From contig WBVU01000009.1 of NCBI GenBank assembly GCA_009192285.1, positions 1,860,001 through 1,924,000 on the forward strand: a stretch of 64,000 nt of DNA, written 5' to 3'. This stretch comes from Morchella semilibera. Its lineage: Eukaryota; Ascomycota; Pezizomycetes; Pezizales; Morchellaceae. The notes under the pieces were generated by a model, which saw only the letters and a program-made list of their open reading frames with translations, had not been told where the DNA came from and made no database searches. Positions 48,887 to 60,809 of the stretch are shown piece by piece. The translations under genes were made by a program, and so were the position numbers. Within the stretch, counting starts at the first letter, position 1. Every line of letters begins with the position of its first letter.

Positions 48887-49460
48887 CTGAGGACTGGAGT
48901 CTCGTAGTCAGAGATGTTGCTATTGTAAGAACTATCTATATTAGACTTTGAGGGGAACAGGGAAGCTATAGAGCCCTATCTCTCCCCTCTCCTCTTTCCT
49001 TCTCATCGCTATATATAATATTATCAATTACCTGGTTACATGTAGGCCCGCTAAGGTCAGTTGTGTTTTTCTCCCCTCGGAGGATAGTGTACAGCCTAGG
49101 AAGCAACGTAGCTCTAGATCTGGCCTTGGGCGCTGGACGTCGGTGGTGACACGAATTGAGGAATGAATATTAAACGGCATGGTCAGCGTTGGTTACTATA
49201 AATGAGTGGGTTGATAGGTACATGTAGGTTGGGCCTGGGTTGGGGTTTGGGATGTAATGGTGTAGACCACCGAGTGAGATTTGGTGAAGTGGGCTGCACC
49301 GACCTACAGGGCAGGTCTCTCTACTTAGGAAATGGATCTAGGTGCTAATACGGGTACATGTAATGTATTTAGTATAAGTCAGTAATCTATGTATCTCATT
49401 CTAGCCCGCCCTATCTATATATCCTATCCTCATACCATATTCTATGCTAATATATGCCGA

Positions 49461-49568
49461 GTGGAGACTTTTTTGTCGCCCAGGTGCGTACCCGTCGGGG
49501 AAGCATCTCATGGTCAGATGCGTTCTCAATCCCCTCCCGGGCACCTGAGTGAAAGAAGGAATCTCCAC
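49461..49568. repeat. Long imperfect hairpin, about 108 bases
   Basis: Blocks pair in nested order: GTGGAGA with TCTCCAC (ends), CAGGTGC with GCACCTG, GGGGA with TCCCC, and GCATCT with AGATGC around a CATGGTC loop at about 49509-49515. It lies some 320 bases beyond the 3' end of the GH92 gene. Either a MITE or a structured RNA; the sequence alone does not decide. Confidence 0.6.
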
Positions 49569-49884
49569 TCCTCGATACAATATATATATACATGCGTGGG
49601 CTTATAAACAAAAATAGAGAAGCTCATGATCATAAGAGCAGGTCATAAAATACAGAGATAGAGAGAGAGGGGGAAGAAGAAAAAAATATCAAATCATCCC
49701 ATCGTCTATCGGTTTTAAACAACCGCCCCCCCCCCCCAAAGAAAAAAAAAGAGGCCCAAGTCCAAAAACTCCATCCAAAAAGAGAAAGAAAGAAAAAAAC
49801 TAAACTCCAACCCACCTAAACCCACCAACAAAAGAAATCCACGGAAGGAAAAAAAAAGGAAAAAGGAAACCAACCAAAACCGCC

Positions 49885-52772
49885 CTACGTCGCATAACTC
49901 GGCGGCCTCTCCCCCGAATCCCACGCCGCCATCTCGGCGCCCAACACGAACTCCATCGTCCCCCGTTCTCAAACAGCTCCCCCCAACCAATCCAATTCTT
50001 TGTCCACGCCTCCCCATTCACCTTGAGGCTCTGCACATAATACGCCGTTTCGCTGCCACCGCTCGTCTTGATGACCACCTTCTTCCCGCCACCCATATTT
50101 ATCGTCAGCTCCTCAAACCACGGGGACCCGATCAGGAACGTCGTCGACCCCGTGATTGGGTATAGCCCAATCATATTCCATAGCAGCCATGACTGCATGG
50201 CTCCCGCATCGCTGTTTCCCGGCAGCCCCTCGACGCCGGTGTTGTAGTAGGACTTGGCGATGAAGCGTGATTTCTGTACGCTGAGGGCTTGCTGGTTGGC
50301 GTAGTTGAAGAGGTACGGCGATGCAAAGCTGGGCTCGTTTCCGGGGTTGAATAGCGTCTTGCCGAAGCGGGAGTCGCCGTTTGCGTTTGCGCCGGGCTCA
50401 AAGAGTTTATTAAGGCGGGCGATAAAGAGGTCGTCGCCGCCCATATACTTAATGAGGGTCTCCATGTCATGGTGGGCGCCAAACGAGTATTCGTAGGGGA
50501 GCGCCTGGTAGTAGTTATCACTCCAGTAGCACCCACCACAACTCAGCGGGTCCCAGGCGGGGGACGGGAAGGCCCCACTCTCTGAGATGGGCGAGAGGAA
50601 GCCCGTAAAGCCGAAGGCGGTGGACTTGGTATCCCAGTGGTTTCGCCAGTTCCGCGAGCGGTTGAGGTACTTTTCCGTGTCCTCCATCTTACCTAGGCCC
50701 TTTGCGACCTGCGAGAGCGCAAAGTCGTTGAGCGCGTACTCGGACGCTCGCGAGACGCTACGGCTGTACTTTGTTGTGATGTAGCCCTTCTCGAGCCAGT
50801 CGGGGAGGGCGCCGCGGCCCTCCTTGGTCGACGAGTCTGGGGCCATGGCATCTTTATTGTTAGCGGGAGTGACTTCGGCGTCCTTGACCATGGCGCTGTA
50901 GGCATCGTCCCAGTTGACGGCACCGCGGACCCCCTTGACATAGGCATCAGCGAGGACGTTGTCGGCGTTGCTACCGCCCTGCACACGGCCATTGAAGTTT
51001 GAAGATCGGCCATCAGGGAGGTAGCCGTCGTGGCGCCAAACATCAATGAGGGAGCGGATATAGTCCTCGTAGCGGTGGGGGAGGAGGATGTGCATAAGAG
51101 GTGTGTGGCTGCGGAAGAGGTCCCAGAGAGTGAAGATGTCATCGTACTATTGTGTTTTGGATAAATCAGCCCCTATCGATTATTGACATCTGTGTGGATA
51201 TATAGCATAGTACTAAGGGGAAACATACATATGGCTCGGTGGAACTCCATTTGGGATTCTCCCCCGTACGATTCGATGGGATCAAGAACATCCCGTACAG
51301 CGACGTGTACAAAAGTCCCAATTTCGTAGAATCAGTCTATTTCTATCGTCAGTTATACTTGTCTTAATCACCAGCCCATCACTCGGCATCAATTTACACC
51401 CCAAAACTCACCTCTGTCGTCGTGATTGCCGAGAAAACCTCGTTATTCCACGCCTCCTTCACCTCGCTCACCGCCGAGTCAAAAGAGATCTCCGCCGGTA
51501 CCTCCTTCTCCTTAAACTCGCATGCCTTTGTCGTTGAAATAAATGAGATGCCAATCCTTGACTCGACGACCAGCTCCGTCCCCGCTGTGGAATTGGAATT
51601 GAACGAGAGTAGCGCCCCAAGCCGCTTCTTTCCCGCCACCTTTGTCGCATTCCCAAACGACTCGAGTGTTTCGCCGGAAACAGCGGTCCCCGTGAACGTC
51701 CGCGCCTGCGATGGCGTCTTGTCGACAGTTCCGCAAAAGTAGATTTTCCAGTTTTCGCCTGATGGAATCCCGCGTGTCAGAATGATAGACAATAATATCC
51801 CCGAAACAGAACAGGAGAGTAAATTACCTAGATTCCAACCCCCATTGTACACGCCGAAACCGGTATACTTCCCCTGCGCGTCCACCTCAATCTCTCCCTC
51901 CACATACTTCTGCTCGATTCCCTGCCCACGAAAGCTCGGCAGAAAATGCGACACATCTACCAGCACATGGGCTCCGCCGGCGCTATCGCTGAACCGATGC
52001 CGCATCACCCCCGCATGGTTCGCCGCCGTGAGCTCCGTCACGACGCCGTTCGCCAGCGCCGCCTTATACAGCCCAACGGATGCCTCGTCGCTCACACGCA
52101 GGACCGAGTGGTCGAGGAGTGGGTTCTCGATTGCGCCAGTAATTGGTAGCTGCGAGACGACACCGTATTTAGGCGCGCCGCCAGTGCCAGACTCGTGCAT
52201 GAGGGAAAAGGCCGTCACGCGCCCGCTGGGCAGGTACCCAGAATAGGCGTCGGCGGTACCTGTGGCGGGGAGCATGTCGACGCCGATTTTGACAACGCCA
52301 AATGGGAGAGTGACGCCGGGGAACATGTTTCCACCATTTTGGACGCCCATGCTGGAGTGAATTGCCTGTTAGCATATTTATACTCAGAGTATTTTGTACC
52401 AGTATCTCTACCTCTACTGCTGGGGGAGAGAGTAGAGTAGTATACTTACAATGGGTTCACATGTCCTGACAGATCAGCAAGGTTAACATCGTCTCTCTTG
52501 TCCGAAACATTATCCTCACTCCTTCTATCACTGTTGCCTCCCGCCGCCGCTGGATTCGCGGCCGCACGCGCCAGACGAATCCCCAACACCAGCGCAATCG
52601 TTCCTGCAATGAGGACCATTATAAACAGTACTATAAACCAGAAAAATTTAGGTGTGTGGTAATATATTAATGATTTCTCTTCTTTCTGCGACTTCTTATC
52701 CTCTAGACTCGCGCTGTCCTCGACGTCCTCCGCCGGGGGTTTTATAGTAGTGCCGGTGGTAGTCTCGGTCAT
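49885..52772 (-). CDS. GH92 alpha-mannosidase, N-terminally membrane-anchored; one frame break near the C-terminus
   Basis: Calcium-dependent exo-alpha-mannosidase family 92 (usually alpha-1,2 linkages on glycans). Minus-strand exons: 52772-52450, 52351-51828, 51758-51412, 51336-51229, 51146-49885. Seen: an acidic and lysine-rich cytosolic tail, one hydrophobic segment (about 44-66, FFWFIVLFIMVLIAGTIALVL), then the GH92 start VNPFMGVQNGGNMFPG, LPFGVVKIGVDM, PSNRTGENPKW and YDDIFTLWDLFRSHTPL, and the late region NEPSFASPYLFNYAN with GLPGNSDAGAMQSW. The membrane segment suggests a type II protein of the secretory pathway or surface. Near 49965-49970 a run of five G should be six: the family-like ending (TMEFVLGAEMAAW...) is in another frame stopping at 49885, whereas the literal frame runs to 49800. 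Sequencing error in the G-run is likely. Confidence 0.9.
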
Positions 52773-55700
52773 GGTGAGAACGCGCCCAATTTTGCTATTG
52801 TAGATACTATATTGTAGGTTGTATTGGGGGCCCGTGGGTCGTAGTGGGGCAGCTCTCGGAGAGGAGAATGCCTGCTAAATTAAAAAATGCGCACCGGATA
52901 GTGTACTACTCCGGGCATGAATATTAGTATTGAGTATTTCGTCCGTTGGCGTGTGCTACCTTGATAGTATTCTATTGGCCCTAAGACTGATATTATGGGT
53001 GGACGGGGCGGGCGAGAGATACTATAAAGGAGATCTCTAGATTGTCGGGGAGGACAAAGAGCCCCAATATAAGAAGGCACCGAACAATTCATCTATATAT
53101 TGATCGAATCATAGAGGGTGTCTGTCAGTCTGTCCCCACTAGTCACGAACCATGAAGCCGTTCCTGGAAAGTCGGTCTGCAGGTGCGTGGCTTCTCGCAT
53201 TTTTACAGGCACAGACAGTAGATGTCGAGCAGAGTTCGAAAGCAAGGCAACATGTGGTGGGATAAGCCCATCATCCATCATCATCCACATCCATCACGGG
53301 CTAGGGCCACCACCAGCATCAAGAAAGGGCCAACCAGCCATTTCTTACTTTAGGGGATGCATGAGCCGCCCCCCTTGTGGCCATGGGATTTGTTTTGTTT
53401 TCAATTGGGCATAGGGCCAGCCGCTACTCTGAATTCTTGTGGTTTAGTCGGGGGTGGGTTGTGGTTGTGGTTGTGGTTGTTGTGGTTTAGCTCTTAGTGG
53501 TACATAGAGTAACACCCACCGGTGATCACCATCCTACCGGAACCAGATGAGAGCGGCGCACATGCCATCATCCTGAGCTTAACTTTCAGGACAGGGATTT
53601 AGGAAGTTCCAAGGATCATGTTTTCAGATCCAACCGACGACACGCCAAAGTCAACCAACGAGTCAGCCAACCATAGCGAGCGTCGAGAGCATGAGCCTAC
53701 TTCCCCTCCTCCTTTGGAACATGTCAGTTACTTTCTATGCTTGGAGTGGAGGGCCCCACGCACATATACAGATCTGGATGAGTAACTCGTGGATCCTGAA
53801 GACCTCGTGGGGGTTTCTATTCGCTTGAAGGACTTCTAGAGTTGAAGGTACTATAGAAAAACTTCAGATATCGGAGATGTAGACAGTTCTGCGGATAAAA
53901 ACCATCAATATATCTCATATCATTCATACTATCTATCCGACTTGATCCGTGGGCGCGGTAAGTAGATGATGAGAGAACCACGGCGCTTAACTTTAACTTT
54001 TTGGTAGAGAACCACAAAATTTTTCTGGTTTTGAGGAGCAGGGTCCCCTAACCCTAATTTATTCGGCTCGAAAGTGAGGATTAAACCCTAACCCTTCGGC
54101 TCTTTTTCCTACCACTTGGCCTTGGAGGTTTGGGTTGACCAAAAACTCCCTGGAGAAAACGAAAATAATCTCAACTCCGAAGTAAGCTTCAAGGCAGTAT
54201 TCTCTATAGCAGCAGGCATGTTCTTTCTTTCAACCCACGCATCAACAGGCCATGTGCGGCTCAGTCAGCTATTTTCGTTTGTGTTCCTGGCTCGGTGAAA
54301 GTCTCGGCAGGTCCGCAAACAACTCGGCTATGTAGAGCTTGCAGGCAGGCATTCCTACTGTTCTCCCCTCCTCCACCCTTCTAAAATAATCGCAACAAAT
54401 CATGTCTATTCGCAGCGATAGCCAAGCCTCAATCGTCCCAAAACGAGAAAGAACAAGCTTTTCCTGCACCACCCCCTCTCGATCTCCCGCGCGTGGTTAA
54501 ACCATGCCGAGTATCCTTATCAACTGCACTTTGTTTCAGGAGCAAACTCTGATCTGCTTTTCTTAGGCGAGAACCCATTCTCTATGCTACATGTGTAATT
54601 GTCAGCCAGCCATTCTACTCCACCTCAACCACCTCCTGAGCTGAAGCCTTCCTGGTAGATATCTAGCCGATGGCTAAATGGCCCGATTTTCTGTTCGACA
54701 TCGTTCTGTGGCGAAAATTTTCGCGGGTCGCCAGAGCCTATCTAGAGGAGGGGAAAGACCTTTTCAGAAGATGTGTTGTCATGCATATAAAATGCCTCCA
54801 TGTATCCTGGACATAGCCTCCACTACCAGCTTCCACGATGAACGAGGCAAAACAACTTCAAAGAATTCTGTGGCGCCCAACACCAGCTCAGGCGAAGCCT
54901 CGGTTCCATCCTAGAATAATAGGCACATGAATGTATGTACTTACATGTACTTACCCAGGGCTACATACTGTAAGAGTGCAGTGCGTGTATCTCACCAGAT
55001 TGGCGCTGTGACTGCCAAGCCAGCCACCACGAGAAGGGTTCTGTTTGCTTGGTTAGGAAGGTTATTGAATGCAAACAGCATCCACGCCACATTGGTAATC
55101 TTTTCTTTATATCAAGAGAGCATAATCGGGCACACATAAGCGGCGTCAACTTGATGAGCCTAGGGCACCTTCTTTCTCGACTCGGGTACTCCCTGTTGTA
55201 CTCAACACCCACGCCAGAGCTCAGGTCAATCCCAATAGAAACATCAGCATTTCAGATGCCGTAGCGGGGGTAGCTATGCATTATCCAGCAGCCCTAATCA
55301 CAAGTTTGTAATGATAGGATAAGTATTGTGCTTCAAAGCATTCAAATGCCTAACAATGCCACGATACTTTCCCGCATTATTTACAATTACCGTATAACTC
55401 TGCTTTTAGGCGTGTATGTATAATGCCCCGTAGTCGAAGTTTGTATTCCTACCAGTGCAAAGTGCGGAGCAAATCCCGCGAGCATGTCACCTACCATATC
55501 AATCGATGGAGACTTTATTTTCTTCCATTGCGATACCTAAATACGACTTGCATACATGCTTGGCCCGTATTTTACGTACCCAGGTTTGCACCATCATCAT
55601 AGTAGCCTAGAAAACAGTTCATCTGTTCTCCATAGCCTATGACCTCCAGGTAAGAAGCCACTAAATGTTTCCGAGGTCGGGGTTATTTTTGTAGACGGGA

Positions 55701-58700
55701 TTGGTCCCGAAGGTTATAGTCTGGGCAACGGCAGACATACTGTACTCAGGATACGAAGTAATGATCCCGACTATCGATTCCTATAATCGGGATCGTGGGA
55801 ACCCCTGCCTGTATCGAAGAGGAAAACCAGGGGCCTGGTAGCTCCATTCCATCGACAGGAAGGATAGACACTTGCGCTATTGGGTTTGTCTAGCCGTTAG
55901 AAATGAAAACAAAAAACCTGCGGGGAAAGAAGAGTTAACAGTATTGTGGGCCTTACTACGTCACATATAGATGCCCCCAGCCTATCAGGAGAGAGCGAGT
56001 GAGACACAATTGATCGCATTGCATTGGTGCCAAGTCTTTAGTGTTGTCTTGGTGTTCTTGGTATGCGATTGGCTCGTATCTAGCGGGACAGTGTTTGAGT
56101 CTGACTGACTTTGAGGTTGTCTATGGATGATGTTTGGTGGGTGTGAAAGGTACGAAGTTTGAGAGGTGTGGAGTGTAGGGGTACTCATAGGCTGTCACTC
56201 GATTGGTAGCTGGAATCTCCGTTTCTCTGGGTAAGGGGTGGGGTGGTGTCTCGTTCCAAGTCAGATTCATACGTCATAGGATAGGTTCCATGATCTGCGC
56301 CATTGCTATGGAGAGTAAGGATAAGGCCTCGTTTGAAGAAATGGAGTCTCATGTTGACGTGGGTGGTGTTTTGAATGGCAACCTACGTAGAGTGGCGACT
56401 CCAGTTACTGGATCTTGGTTTGGGTTGCCAAGAACAGTGTGGCTTCATGAGCGCTCACTCGACTTTGTAGGTGCTTTTTGAGCGCAGATATTTTCAGGAG
56501 AGTGTTGATATAAATGGTCGCTGGTCGAGGTGGTCTTTAGGAGCCGGTGATGCACTCTAATAGATCTGGAAAGGGAAGAAAGGGCATATAGCTACATTTA
56601 CTTGCATGACATAATATAAGGCCCACAATACATAGACTTCGCTTAGAGCTAGAGCTACATGTAGACATTAAGCCGCTGTTTAAACTACGGATTAGATTAT
56701 AGAGACTTGAACACTCTCTCTTGATATTACAGGGCGTAGAAGTCCCTTCGGATGTATTTTGAGTGGCGTACATATGGTAAATGCCCTATAGGCATCTCGC
56801 TCGAGTAGCGGTAAAGTGCAATCATTATACTTACATGTACTTAACTGGCAACTAATGCTACCCCATACCCTCTAGCCCCAGCTCAGTCTCCAGTACGAGC
56901 AACTCCTACACACCAGGGGTACCATTCGATCCCATATACGCTTCATAAGAGGTCCCATTGAGGGCATCCAGCCGATAAAAAGGCCCTTTTCTTTATTTTT
57001 ATATGTTATTTCCTTTGTTAGTTTTTGATTTTGTTTCTTTTAAGGGGATAGGAAGTTTTAAAGAGGCACAGAGGTTTTTTATGTCATAGTTTCTACTGCA
57101 CGCAATGTTTTGTACAGCCCCGTTCGAAGCCCCGGGTCAAAAGTACGAGGGTGTTTCTTCTATTTTCTAGTTCTCCCATTACTGTGACTGTAATAACAGA
57201 GAGCTACAATATCTTCATTACGGCCATACCTATCAATTTTGGGTATGCGCAGGAGAAATGGTTATTGGTGGGTTAGAATTCATAAACAGACACAATATAG
57301 TAGGGTGACAGGACTTTTCGAACAGGGCTGTACCTTAAACAAATACAACTAAATTTAAAAAAAAAATTAGCAACTAATGCGTAGCTATAACTGACCTCTG
57401 ATTTTTTGCCGGACCAGGGACTGTTAGTTAACTACATGTAGCCAGTAATACTACATGAACGTATGTCTTCAGAGGGTTGAGAATAGTCACTCCGGTAATC
57501 GAGTGATATACTGTGATTGGTTATGGTAAATAGCCGGCCAACCCCCAGCTTCGCCGACAGCACTTCTTCTAAACCTAGCTTGTATTTTCTAGTCGATCCC
57601 TATCCTCAACCACACGGAATTAATCACTTGACTTTGCTCTTCTAGAAATTACCGTGCATTATTTCTTCCGACTCCACTCGCTCTTTTGTTTGAATTCTGA
57701 TCTTAATGGTGTTCATGAATTCATCTGACCTCCAATACACCCTAAAACCTACCATCCCAACAAAACAAAAAGGCTAAAGGCGGTGGTCTTGGCGGAAGCC
57801 AATGATTAGAAGTCCGCGCTTGTTACCCGGTCCCTAGATTTAAGCTTTTAGAGGCTTGACAACGACTGCCAAGAGTTGGGTCAAGGATCGAATTGTGGTT
57901 TTTAGTGGCTACAGTGACGGATATCTGGTAATGCTGGTAGGAGCTCTGCATTGTGTATTTTGAACTCTAAGAGTACAGACGGCGTAGTTACCAGAGTCTG
58001 CGGGTAGATGGACGTAAGCGTGTAGGTATCCAGGCGTGGTGGTGATGTGGTGTTTGGGTCGAGAGCTAGAGGCGGGGTGGGTAGGCCTAGGGACCAGTGG
58101 ATCGGGATAGACGGGGAGCGACTGGGTGAAATAATGATTGCAAAACAATGGATACAAAATAGTCAAGAAACAATAAGTCGAATGCCTGGGGGAAGGAGGG
58201 GGGAATTATAACCAGCGAGCCCCATCTGAGATATGAATTATATTAACGGTGTCCAATTTAACTAGGTGAGAAAGTGAAGATGGTAAATGGATGGGGATCA
58301 ACAGGGGGAAAGGCTTCAACAAGTGCGTATGCATGGGAGTTATCACAACTCCCTAGGTGTGGGTGCATTGAAACCTGGGACAAACCGTCTGGCTTCCCTT
58401 CCGACAGGAAAATGAAAGGGCAGTCGAAATAGAGAGAGCACATGAAGTACATGTACGCTCTGTCGAATCAGCGCATACATGTAATCAGTTAATTAGCTTG
58501 CGTTTTTAACCTTCCGGAATGCCCACTGTGGGCTTCTTGCGGCCTTCGGCACACACATGGGTCGCGGGGAATGTGATTTAAGGACTTGCATCGGATCTAG
58601 CTAAGCTACATGTAGGCCAGTCGAAAGCTTTGAATCCCCTAACAAGGCTTTGAACCATTCTAGAATTCTCCCCACCCGTCAACAAGTGAATTCTTTGGAA

Positions 58701-59058
58701 CGTGTGTCCATGTTTGAGACCAGGTGCTGAATAAATTAAAGTGGCGCCCATATAGAGCAATTATTGATGTAGTGTAATTATATATCGATACCAATCCTGT
58801 AAATACATGTATGCTCTGCCAGAACCCGAAATATCCCGCACAATTCATACGTCAGCAATCACCGCAGGTTGGCGCTCTTGCCTTGACCCGGCCCCTCCGC
58901 CAGAGGTACCTGCTCTCAGCGACCGCCCGCCTGCATGTATGATGTACGTACATGTATATCTACATCGTATTCCTGATTCTCCGCAAACTTGCGCCATAAT
59001 TCTGATTATCAGCTGTAGAGTTCAGAACCAGAATTGGGGTAAGCCCTAATTCCTAGTA
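52773..59058. other. Gene-free 6.3 kb region
   Basis: No gene supported. Contains TGTGGT repeats near 53457-53482, a 216 bp MITE at 57115, a small GATCCCGA hairpin near 55765-55796, a tRNA-like A-box stretch at 56791 and nine TACATGTA octamers between 54942 and 58949, four of them within 58448-58811. Short open frames (for example 56203-56481) show no motif. Confidence 0.5.
57115..57330. mobile_element. MITE, Tc1/mariner-type ends, 216 bp
   Basis: The left end CAGCCCCGTTCGAA and the reverse complement of the right end CAGCCCTGTTCGAA differ at one of 14 positions. TA flanks both sides (57113-57114, 57331-57332). No coding capacity. Terminal CAG..CTG and the TA duplication place it with the other three small elements in this window, though internal sequence differs. 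Confidence 0.75.
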
Positions 59059-60809
59059 CTATAGTTCCAAGTCCTCGCACAAAGATATAGCACCATCAGC
59101 ATCGTGCTCAGCTGGCCTCTTTAGTGCCTTTAGTCTTTCTTCCTGTAGATATCTCCTAATCCATATTCTTACCCATATTCACACCCCTATCTCTAGCCTT
59201 ATCCCCATTCTTATCCCTTCTAAACCCTCAACGGTCTGCTTCATACGCCTCTCGAGCCCTCAAGGCACCGAAGAGGGCCATGAGCTACTCTATCTAGGGC
59301 CTAGACCAGCCTCAAATATCGAGCTCCATAATGGGGTGTTTGAGATTGGGATCTGGGATTTACATCCTCCAATTTCTCCGAGTACTTCAGAGGAGGAAGC
59401 CTTGGCCATCTTGGCCGCTACCAGTAAGGTGAGTAGCTGGAAGAGGATTCTCTCACATCCCTTCATCCTAATATCTCGCCAAAGATACAGGTATTATCTC
59501 TCCTGATAAAGGGGAGGGGGGATCGAATGCGCCGCAGATTACTCAGATTTCTCCCCCCTCCCCCTCTCCGCCATAGAGAACCACCAGTCTTGAGGTTGAC
59601 CAGAGGATTTTGTAATCAATGTGTGAGTAAATATTCTCTCTCTGCCTTTCCTTTTTATTTGGTTTGATTTTTTCCTCTTGATAGCAAGTTTCTATACCAA
59701 AACTAGAATCACGATTACTGATGCCGTTGGCTATCTGGTAACAGTATTATGGAGCAAGTCATCGCCTCCCCCTCACGAGGTCCTGTACCTCTCATGATCA
59801 AATATTGACAGTTGGAGGTCAAATATTAACCCTGGAAGCCTGTGAGCCCATTCTTCTCCCTATCTCGCTGCATTCATATCCTGGCCCACTTCTCCTGATT
59901 AATTGAGCATGTATCAATCATGGTTGCTGACACTACTATCTATCCCATAGCCGATCTGATCAGGGGCCTTAAGACGTTCTCTGGGTATGAGGTGGGGGGG
60001 AGAACACCAAAGGCAGCGCCTGTAAATGTTGTCTCCCACTCCTCCTCTAATATCTGTGGCAGTAAACCGGAGGTTGACCAGCTGGCCTGGTGGACCTGTG
60101 AGTATATTCCTCTTTTTTCTTTCTTTCCCTCTTTCTTTCCCTCTTTCTTAGTAGAGGGAGTCCGTGTCAGGGTTAAAAAAATATGGCTACTGACATCAAT
60201 TATCTATCTCGTATTAGAATCATAGATTAGCAGAATTTTGCCTCGCCTCCGTCACAGACGCCTAGAAAACTGGAGGTTAACCGGTAGACTTTGGAGCCCT
60301 GTGAGTATATTGATCTCCTCTCTTCTTCATTATGGCCCTGTTCTTTCTCTCCCTTCTTTTCCCTTCATAGAGTACGTATCAGAATGAAGACCATGAATAA
60401 TAACACCACTGGCTATTTTGTAGCCTTAGCAGCGAGAAATAGATCCTCGGGCCCTCGGGTCTTAGCCCCCCGTCATTTGATAATATCTGGGGTGGTTGAT
60501 CCAACAAGATACATGGATCGCTTGTGGTTTTCTCTAAGCCTGTAAGGCCTCTCTTCTCTAACGTCCCCTCCTTGTAAATTCTTTCCTGGCTCTTGATATG
60601 ACCAGAGCCCAGATTTGAAAAAGTATAATATCATGGTCGCTGACACGATTGAACAGTATGTAAGTATGTTGCAGAGGTTTCCCTTCCGCCTCGCACGCCT
60701 CAACTGCCCAACGACTTATATCTGGGCCTCAAGAAATTCTGGGCCCATTTATGGTTCCCCAGTTCTGGGCGCCCCTACCCCATTCTTATGCAGAGATGCA
60801 TGTCGGTAA
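59059..60809 (+). pseudogene. Degenerate array of repeated exon-plus-intron units
   Basis: An open frame without ATG runs from 59059 to a GTGAGT donor at 59429 and includes coding-like sequence (ELLYLGPRPASNIEL, EIGIWDLHPPISPSTSEEEA). After it, similar units follow: a peptide ending EVDQ/EVNR/MDRL, a donor (59623, 60098, 60301, 60542), a pyrimidine-rich intron of about 65-75 bases ending in AG, then a segment with GYLV/GYFVA or the marker ATGGYTRCTGACA (59920, 60183, 60633; VADTTI, VADTIEQ). Units are about 200-475 bases apart and strongly diverged. The copies at 59.6 and 60.28 kb have in-frame stops after EVDQ/EVNR, the others do not. I do not recognise the protein. It may be a decayed gene built by exon duplication. 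Confidence 0.35.

Larger units (their letters stand above)
42605..49884. other. 7.3 kb non-coding block of palindromes and hairpins
   Basis: No gene seen. GA-rich low complexity near 42758-42815; inverted repeat arms at 43576 and 43904; six palindromes at 44005-44287; TATCC/GGATA palindromes at 44751-45474; GC-rich minisatellite 44911-45012; polypyrimidine tract 47214-47520; hairpin/T-run array 47554-48278; further inverted repeats at 48780 and 49461. These are listed separately. From about 45,500 to 47,150 I see nothing further except a tRNA-like A-box stretch at 46016. Confidence 0.55.
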
